Of a stretch of 6,446 nucleotides of DNA, positions 5,836 to 6,446 are shown one piece after another (position 1 is the stretch's first letter; every line of letters starts with the position of its first letter). The DNA lies in assembly GCA_030624785.1 (NCBI GenBank), contig JAUXJK010000120.1:1-6446 (forward strand). The letters are read 5' to 3'. The translations under genes were made by a program, and so were the position numbers. The DNA comes from Actinomycetes bacterium. GTDB lineage: Bacteria > Actinomycetota > Thermoleophilia > Gaiellales > Gaiellaceae. The notes under the pieces are model-generated. The model saw nothing but the letters and a program-made list of their open reading frames with translations. It had not been told where the DNA came from and did not search any database.

Positions 5836-6446
5836 CTCTCGCTGGTGGTCTTGCTTACCTGCTTCGTCGTCGGCTTCGCGCCCATCTTGAAGTACGGCTC
5901 GGGGGCAAATCCTGCCAGGTACTTGAGCAAGCCGGGTGCCACGTCGCCGCGGTCCTCGTACGTCTCCTTCCGCTTGATGGCATGTCGCACGACACTGCCA
6001 CCGAGGAAGCGGATTGGCTCGGGCGGGAACAGTGCCCCTGGGCCTCTGGCCAGCGCGCTTTGCGTCCATCTATCGTCGATTCCGAGTGCGAGTGAGGCGA
6101 GCATCTTGCCGCCATTGACGCACGGTGCTACGCCGTTGCCGGAGAATCCGATGCCGTATAAGAGGTTGTCCTGACCGTCAGCCCGGCCGAAGAATGGAAG
6201 GCCGTTGACCGATCGATCGACGGGACCCGACCACGCGTGTGTCACGTCGACGTCTGCGAAGTCTGGATAGAGCCAGCGCATCTGGCGAGCGGTTAGCTCG
6301 GCGCGACGCCGGTCGTAGTGGAAGTTGTCACCGAAGTAGCCAGCGGCGCCCATGGCACCGCCGCCCTTGCCGAAAGCGATGCGACCGTCAGCGGTCGTGC
6401 GGTGGTAGTGAACCATCATTCGCGAGTCGGAGACGAGTTCGCCTCC
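5832..6446 (-). CDS. FAD-dependent oxidoreductase, DAO family (C-terminal part)
   Basis: This is the C-terminal 204 residues of a gene whose 5' end lies beyond the window; the frame stays open to the last base. The visible part begins GGELVSDSRMMVHYHRT, passes the substrate-domain strand DGRIAFGKGGG, and reaches the conserved C-terminal FAD-contact region LLYGIGFSGNGVAPCVNGGK (95-114). It ends in a basic tail rich in Lys and Thr. The pattern is that of glycine/D-amino-acid oxidase-type flavoproteins (DAO fold, including gamma-glutamylputrescine oxidase-like members), which oxidise C-N bonds of amines or amino acids. The N-terminal GxGxxG dinucleotide site is not in view. The ATG at 6419 lies inside the conserved domain and is not the start. 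It ends in a 4-nt overlap with the SDR gene, so the two are likely co-translated. The exact substrate is unknown; a cyclic or hydroxylated amino acid would fit the semialdehyde-consuming neighbours. Confidence 0.85.
   Translation of the reverse strand, partial: GGELVSDSRMMVHYHRTTADGRIAFGKGGGAMGAAGYFGDNFHYDRRRAELTARQMRWLYPDFADVDVTHAWSGPVDRSVNGLPFFGRADGQDNLLYGIGFSGNGVAPCVNGGKMLASLALGIDDRWTQSALARGPGALFPPEPIRFLGGSVVRHAIKRKETYEDRGDVAPGLLKYLAGFAPEPYFKMGAKPTTKQVSKTTSER

Noticed and set aside
5836..6069. 78-residue N-terminal extension of the SDR from the ATG at 6069
   Set aside because: The extension is Arg-rich, overlaps the flavoprotein gene entirely, and SDRs of this class start directly before the first Rossmann strand.

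Overview
The window reads as high-GC bacterial chromosome (roughly 60-odd percent GC by eye). It is densely packed with short spacers. A luciferase-like flavin/F420-type monooxygenase and a LigB-type ATP-dependent DNA ligase together suggest an actinobacterium, possibly a soil lineage such as Thermoleophilia, although Chloroflexota cannot be excluded. I see no tRNA, rRNA, insertion sequence, phage gene, CRISPR array or defence gene. The first 57 bases hold nothing I can call.

Layout, left to right. (1) 58-1011, minus: luciferase-like monooxygenase-fold oxidoreductase. (2) 1012-1056: a 45-bp divergent spacer with a near-centred perfect 6+6 bp dyad. (3) 1057-2562, plus: ATP-dependent DNA ligase, the only plus-strand gene. 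(4) 2563-2659: a 97-bp convergent spacer with a 9-bp inverted repeat. (5) 6446-2660, minus: four co-directional catabolic genes. In transcription order these are an FAD-dependent oxidoreductase (5' part outside the window), an SDR dehydrogenase, an FAH-superfamily protein resembling 2-keto-3-deoxy-D-arabinonate dehydratase, and an aldehyde dehydrogenase resembling 2-oxoglutarate-semialdehyde dehydrogenase. The first two overlap by 4 nt (GTGA) and the last two by 4 nt (ATGA). The two pairs are separated by 105 bp that carry a plausible internal promoter.

How the genes fit together. The dehydratase and aldehyde dehydrogenase are the two last steps of the oxidative, non-phosphorylating (Weimberg-type) pentose route: 2-keto-3-deoxy-pentonate to 2-oxoglutarate semialdehyde to 2-oxoglutarate. 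The SDR could oxidise a sugar or sugar acid upstream of them. The role of the FAD enzyme is open. It has no standard place in a Weimberg pathway, and this is the most interesting part of the window. The sugar-acid dehydratase, lactonase, transporter and regulator expected for a complete pathway are not here; they could lie beyond the right edge. The ligase and the monooxygenase look unrelated to this catabolic cluster.
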